Source: JACPDH01 sp041671505
Lineage (GTDB): Bacteria > Acidobacteriota > Thermoanaerobaculia > Gp7-AA8
Length of the DNA stretch: 64,000 bases
NCBI GenBank assembly: GCA_041671505.1
Contig: JBAZBK010000002.1
Coordinates: 248,001 to 312,000, forward strand
Reading direction: 5' to 3'
Both the position numbers and the translations under genes were made by a program. Below the pieces are notes generated by a model. The model was not told where the DNA came from and did no database searches. It was given only the letters and a program-made list of their open reading frames with translations. Shown in pieces: positions 61,247 to 64,000 of this stretch. Every line of letters starts with the position of its first letter. Within the stretch, counting starts at the first letter, position 1.

Positions 61247-61836
61247 GCCTTCTCCTCCTCGTCCGCGGGGTCGCGGTTGAACTGATTCATCGCACGGGAG
61301 AGATCGCCGCGCGCGATGACCGCGAGCGCGTCGACGGCGCGGGCGACCGCGCTCTCCACCTTCGGCTCGTCCCCCAACGGAAAGTCGTCGAGCACGTAGT
61401 CGGCGAGATCGCGCGCCTCCGCGTAGTCGTCACCCTTCACGCCGAAACGGATGCGCGGGAACTTCTCGCTCCCGAGCTCGGCAACGAGCGATCGCATGCC
61501 GTTGTGCGTCCCCGACCCGCCGCCCTGCCGGATCCGCAGCTTTCCGACCGGAAGGTCAATGTCGTCGTAGACGACGATGAGGTCGTCGAGCGATTCGATG
61601 TGCGCCTTGACGAGTTTCGATACCGCGCTGCCCGACAGGTTCATGAAGGTCTGCGGCTTCGCGAGCATCACGGTGCGACCCGCGATCTGCCCCTTGCCGA
61701 CGAACGCGTCGCGCTCGTGGCGATCGATCTCGATCCGGAACTTCCGCGCGAACGCGTCGACCACCATGAAGCCGGCGTTGTGACGGGTGCGTTCGTAGCG
61801 GCCGCCCGGATTACCCAGGCCGACGATCAGTTTCAT
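61243..61836 (-). CDS. pth: Peptidyl-tRNA hydrolase
   Basis: The 197-residue enzyme releases peptides from stalled peptidyl-tRNA. Catalytic residues are visible: Asn9 and His19 in GLGNPGGRYERTRHNAG, Asp in IVVYDDIDLPVGKLR, and QTFMNLSGSAV. It lies between an upstream TPR gene and the MoxR gene in the tight operon. The ATG at 61836 is used; the longer frame upstream overlaps the TPR gene. Confidence 0.95.
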   Translation of the reverse strand: MKLIVGLGNPGGRYERTRHNAGFMVVDAFARKFRIEIDRHERDAFVGKGQIAGRTVMLAKPQTFMNLSGSAVSKLVKAHIESLDDLIVVYDDIDLPVGKLRIRQGGGSGTHNGMRSLVAELGSEKFPRIRFGVKGDDYAEARDLADYVLDDFPLGDEPKVESAVARAVDALAVIARGDLSRAMNQFNRDPADEEEKA

Positions 61837-61856
61837 TGTTCGCTCTGTCCGGAAGT

Positions 61857-62960
61857 CTAGCCGATCGTAACCTCTCCGAGGAGCCGGGAGGCTTCGCCCT
61901 TTCCGGGATGGGCGATCTCGGAGGTCAGGACGCGGTGAAGGAGCGGGCGCGCCTTCTTCGTGTCGCCGAGCGACGCGCAAAGCGTGCCGAGCTCGAAAAG
62001 GACGTCGACGACGGGCTCGCTCTCAGCGAAATGGTAGGTGGCGAGCGCCTTCTCGAGCTCCGCGGCCGCCTCACGATCGCGCCGCTGGCGCAGTAGCACA
62101 CGACCGAGCCGTGCGTGCGCGTCGAACGCATCGTACGAATCGGCCGAGGTCACCTCGAGCGCGCGGCGGAAGTAGCGCTCCGCGGCCGCCGCGTCGCCCA
62201 TGTCGAGCGCAACGATGCCGCAAAAAAGGATCGTGTTCCTGAAGTAGTACGGGTTGAAGAGCGGCTCGGCAGGATCGAAGTAGCGAAGCGCGTCTTCGAG
62301 CTTGTGCAGCGCCCGCGCCTTGTCGCCCCGCGCGTGGCGGCTCAGGCCGACGACCGAGATCGCCTGCGCGACGAGGTTGGTGCTCGACGCGAGCTTCGCC
62401 GCGCGCTCTGCAAACCGGATCGAGTAGCTCCAGTCGCCCTCCTCGTGCGCGATCTGCGCGATGAGGAGGCACGACCCGTAGTCGACGCGCTCCGGAGTCT
62501 CGCCGCCGGCGAGCAGCAGCGTGCTCTCGAACGCGAGACGCGCCTCCTCCCGCTTTCCCGCATGCAGAAACAGAATGCCGCCGAGGTATGCGGCCTCCGC
62601 GTCGTCGGCCGGAAGCTTCGTTTCGGCCGCGGCCGCGGCGAGAAGCGCCGCGAGCTTCTCCGCGAGCATGCGAAGGTCAGAGGTCGGATCGACGCTGTAG
62701 TTGTGGACGAGAGACAGGCGGATCGCGAGCGTGCGGGCGATCTCGAGCGCCGCGTCGATTCTCGAGCCCTCGAGCCACGCCGCGCGGAAGGCCTCGACGC
62801 AGGAGTCGAAGACTCCCTCGAGCGATGCGTCGAGCGCGCGGCGCGACGCGTCGTCGAGTGCGTCACTCGCCGTATGGAGCCGCCGCACCGCTTCGTCGCG
62901 CGCGGCGAGCGCCTTCGCGAGCCTCCCTTTCGGCGGGCGCGCGCTCCCGGTCGGACTCAT
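61857..62960 (-). CDS. TPR-repeat protein, function unknown
   Basis: The 367-residue soluble protein is nearly all helix, with TPR-like pairs (EAAYLGGILFLHAGKREEAR, KARALHKLEDALRYFDPAEP, AERYFRRALEVTSADSYDAF). It starts ATGAGTCC, overlapping the rnr stop by 4 nt, and lies 20 nt before pth. TPR proteins in such positions usually help assemble a complex; no partner can be named. Confidence 0.8.
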   Translation of the reverse strand: MSPTGSARPPKGRLAKALAARDEAVRRLHTASDALDDASRRALDASLEGVFDSCVEAFRAAWLEGSRIDAALEIARTLAIRLSLVHNYSVDPTSDLRMLAEKLAALLAAAAAETKLPADDAEAAYLGGILFLHAGKREEARLAFESTLLLAGGETPERVDYGSCLLIAQIAHEEGDWSYSIRFAERAAKLASSTNLVAQAISVVGLSRHARGDKARALHKLEDALRYFDPAEPLFNPYYFRNTILFCGIVALDMGDAAAAERYFRRALEVTSADSYDAFDAHARLGRVLLRQRRDREAAAELEKALATYHFAESEPVVDVLFELGTLCASLGDTKKARPLLHRVLTSEIAHPGKGEASRLLGEVTIG

Positions 62961-64000
62961 GCCCCGCGACGCCCCCTCTGCTGCGTTCGGCCGCGACGCT
63001 TTTCGACCTCGACACCGCCAGCCTGAACGAGACGGAACTCGATCTGCCGCCGGTCCTCGTCGATGCTCCTCACCTGCACGGTGACCGCGTCGCCGAGCCG
63101 GAACTCGCGCGCGCTCGACTGGCCGCGCAGGCGATGCTCCCGCTCGGCGTAGAGCCAGTAGTCACCGCCGATCGACGCGATCGGCACGAGCCCCTGCACA
63201 AAGTACTCGTCGAGCTCCACGAAAAGCCCGAACGGCACGACGCCGGCGATGCGTCCCGAGTACGCGTTGCCGATCTTGTCGCGTATGAAGATGACTTTCT
63301 TCCACTCGAGCACCTCGCGCTCGGCCTCCTCCGCGCGCCGCTCCCGCTCGCTCGCCTGCCTGGCCACGAGCGGGTCGGATGCCGCCGCCCGCTCGAGCCT
63401 CTCGCCCTGCATCGCGCCCTGCTCGAGCAGCGCGTTGAGGCGGCGATGGACGACGAGATCGGGGTAGCGCCTGATCGGCGAGGTGAAGTGGCAGTAGTGC
63501 TCCAGCGCCAGCGCGAAGTGCCCGGTGTTCTCCTCCGAGTAGATCGCGCGCGTCATCGAGCGGAGGATCAGCTCGTGGATGAAGCGCTCCTCTGGGCGTC
63601 CTTTCGCGTCGTCGAGCAGCCGCTGGAGGTCGGCGGGACGGAGCGCCTCCGGGTCGCCCCGGAACTTCAGGCCGAACTCGCCGACGAGCTCCTTGAGGTC
63701 GTGCATCCGCTGTTCGTCGGGCGGCGCGTGGACGCGGTACATCCCGGGCTGCGGAGCGAACACGAGCGTTCGGGCGACGACTTCGTTCGCCGCGAGCATG
63801 AACTCTTCGATGAGTCGGTGCGCCACGTTGCGCTCGCTCGCCTGGATCGCCTCGATCTCCCCCGCTTCGGTCAACAGCACCTCGCTCTGCGGAAGGTCGA
63901 AGTCGATCGAGCCGCGCGAATTGCGTCGGGCGTTGAGGATCTCGAACAGCTGGCGCATCCGGTCGATCGCAGGAAGAATGGCGTCGTAACGCTCCCGGAG
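62957..64000 (-). CDS. rnr: Ribonuclease R/II family exoribonuclease, N-terminus cut by window edge
   Basis: The C-terminal 347 codons run to the window edge without a start. RNB-domain motifs are present: RERYDAILPAIDRMRQL, HRLIEEFMLAANEVVA, YCHFTSPIRRYPDLVVHRRLN, then an S1 domain (YSGRIAGVVPFGLFVELDEYF) and a basic tail (RRGRTQQRGRRGA), the plan of RNase R. RNase R degrades structured RNA 3' to 5'. Its first part and active-site Asp cluster lie outside the window. The stop overlaps the TPR gene by 4 nt. Confidence 0.93.
   Translation of the reverse strand, partial: LRERYDAILPAIDRMRQLFEILNARRNSRGSIDFDLPQSEVLLTEAGEIEAIQASERNVAHRLIEEFMLAANEVVARTLVFAPQPGMYRVHAPPDEQRMHDLKELVGEFGLKFRGDPEALRPADLQRLLDDAKGRPEERFIHELILRSMTRAIYSEENTGHFALALEHYCHFTSPIRRYPDLVVHRRLNALLEQGAMQGERLERAAASDPLVARQASERERRAEEAEREVLEWKKVIFIRDKIGNAYSGRIAGVVPFGLFVELDEYFVQGLVPIASIGGDYWLYAEREHRLRGQSSAREFRLGDAVTVQVRSIDEDRRQIEFRLVQAGGVEVEKRRGRTQQRGRRGA

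Overview
The window is a GC-rich bacterial chromosome segment with about 58 protein genes, nearly all on the minus strand, and no rRNA or tRNA gene that I can see. Gene style suggests Acidobacteriota (perhaps a Thermoanaerobaculia-like lineage): eukaryote-type Ser/Thr kinases with unusual architectures, secreted Calx-beta and Ig-repeat proteins with a repeated C-terminal module, a YIP1-MacA-MacB-TolC export cluster, beta-oxidation genes scattered singly, and lipid-linked-sugar type membrane enzymes. The phylum call is an inference from gene content, not from a marker tree.

Layout. 1-4.2 kb: a truncated secreted Calx-beta/nuclease-like gene and phosphoglucomutase. 4.3-14.6 kb: two large membrane proteins flanking the export cluster (TolC; YIP1-MacA-MacB ATPase-permease), whose ATPase and permease genes are split by a four-helix-bundle (23S-IVP type) gene framed by inverted heptamer arrays. 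14.8-24.5 kb: a three-repeat secreted protein, an MBL-fold nuclease, a 1043-residue kinase-ATPase-TPR regulator, a PilZ-like protein and a secreted zincin with Ig repeats. 24.7-28.9 kb: a small redox group ([2Fe-2S] BFD protein, a UGA-interrupted Spx/ArsC-like gene, a small membrane protein), an epimerase and an FHA protein. 29-47.8 kb: acyl-CoA synthetase, MFS exporter, SixA, aldehyde dehydrogenase, enoyl-CoA hydratase, PFK, a LysM-FecR-beta-helix protein, a Cache-Ser/Thr kinase, SDR, methyltransferase, 3-hydroxyacyl-CoA dehydrogenase, Cys/Met-type PLP enzyme. 48-54.3 kb: GT2, YfgM-like TPR, YhbY, DsbD, thioredoxin-TPR, class I amidotransferase-type hydrolase, then SerS (54.3-55.6 kb). 55.7-64 kb: one very tight operon, rnr-TPR-pth-MoxR-RHH/TPR-VWA-subtilase-GrdB-like.

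Four things stand out. (1) Two genes are interrupted by an in-frame TGA exactly where a redox Cys/Sec is expected (U-x-x-C), each followed by a hairpin of the bacterial SECIS type; they are an Spx/ArsC-like protein (24982-25329) and a GrdB-like protein (55740-56480), so the organism probably uses selenocysteine. The second also has a TAG five codons after the TGA. (2) Intergenic DNA is full of tracts with 7-bp periodicity built from at least seven different unit sequences; they start at or inside stop codons, often come as inverted pairs, and sometimes supply the stop codon itself. (3) One such inverted pair carries the four-helix-bundle gene and sits exactly in the gap of the macB operon, so it looks like an inserted cassette. 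(4) Several genes lack a Shine-Dalgarno sequence and have a TANNAT box 5-10 nt upstream of the start codon, suggesting leaderless mRNAs. Other palindromic elements of MITE type fill much of the remaining intergenic space.
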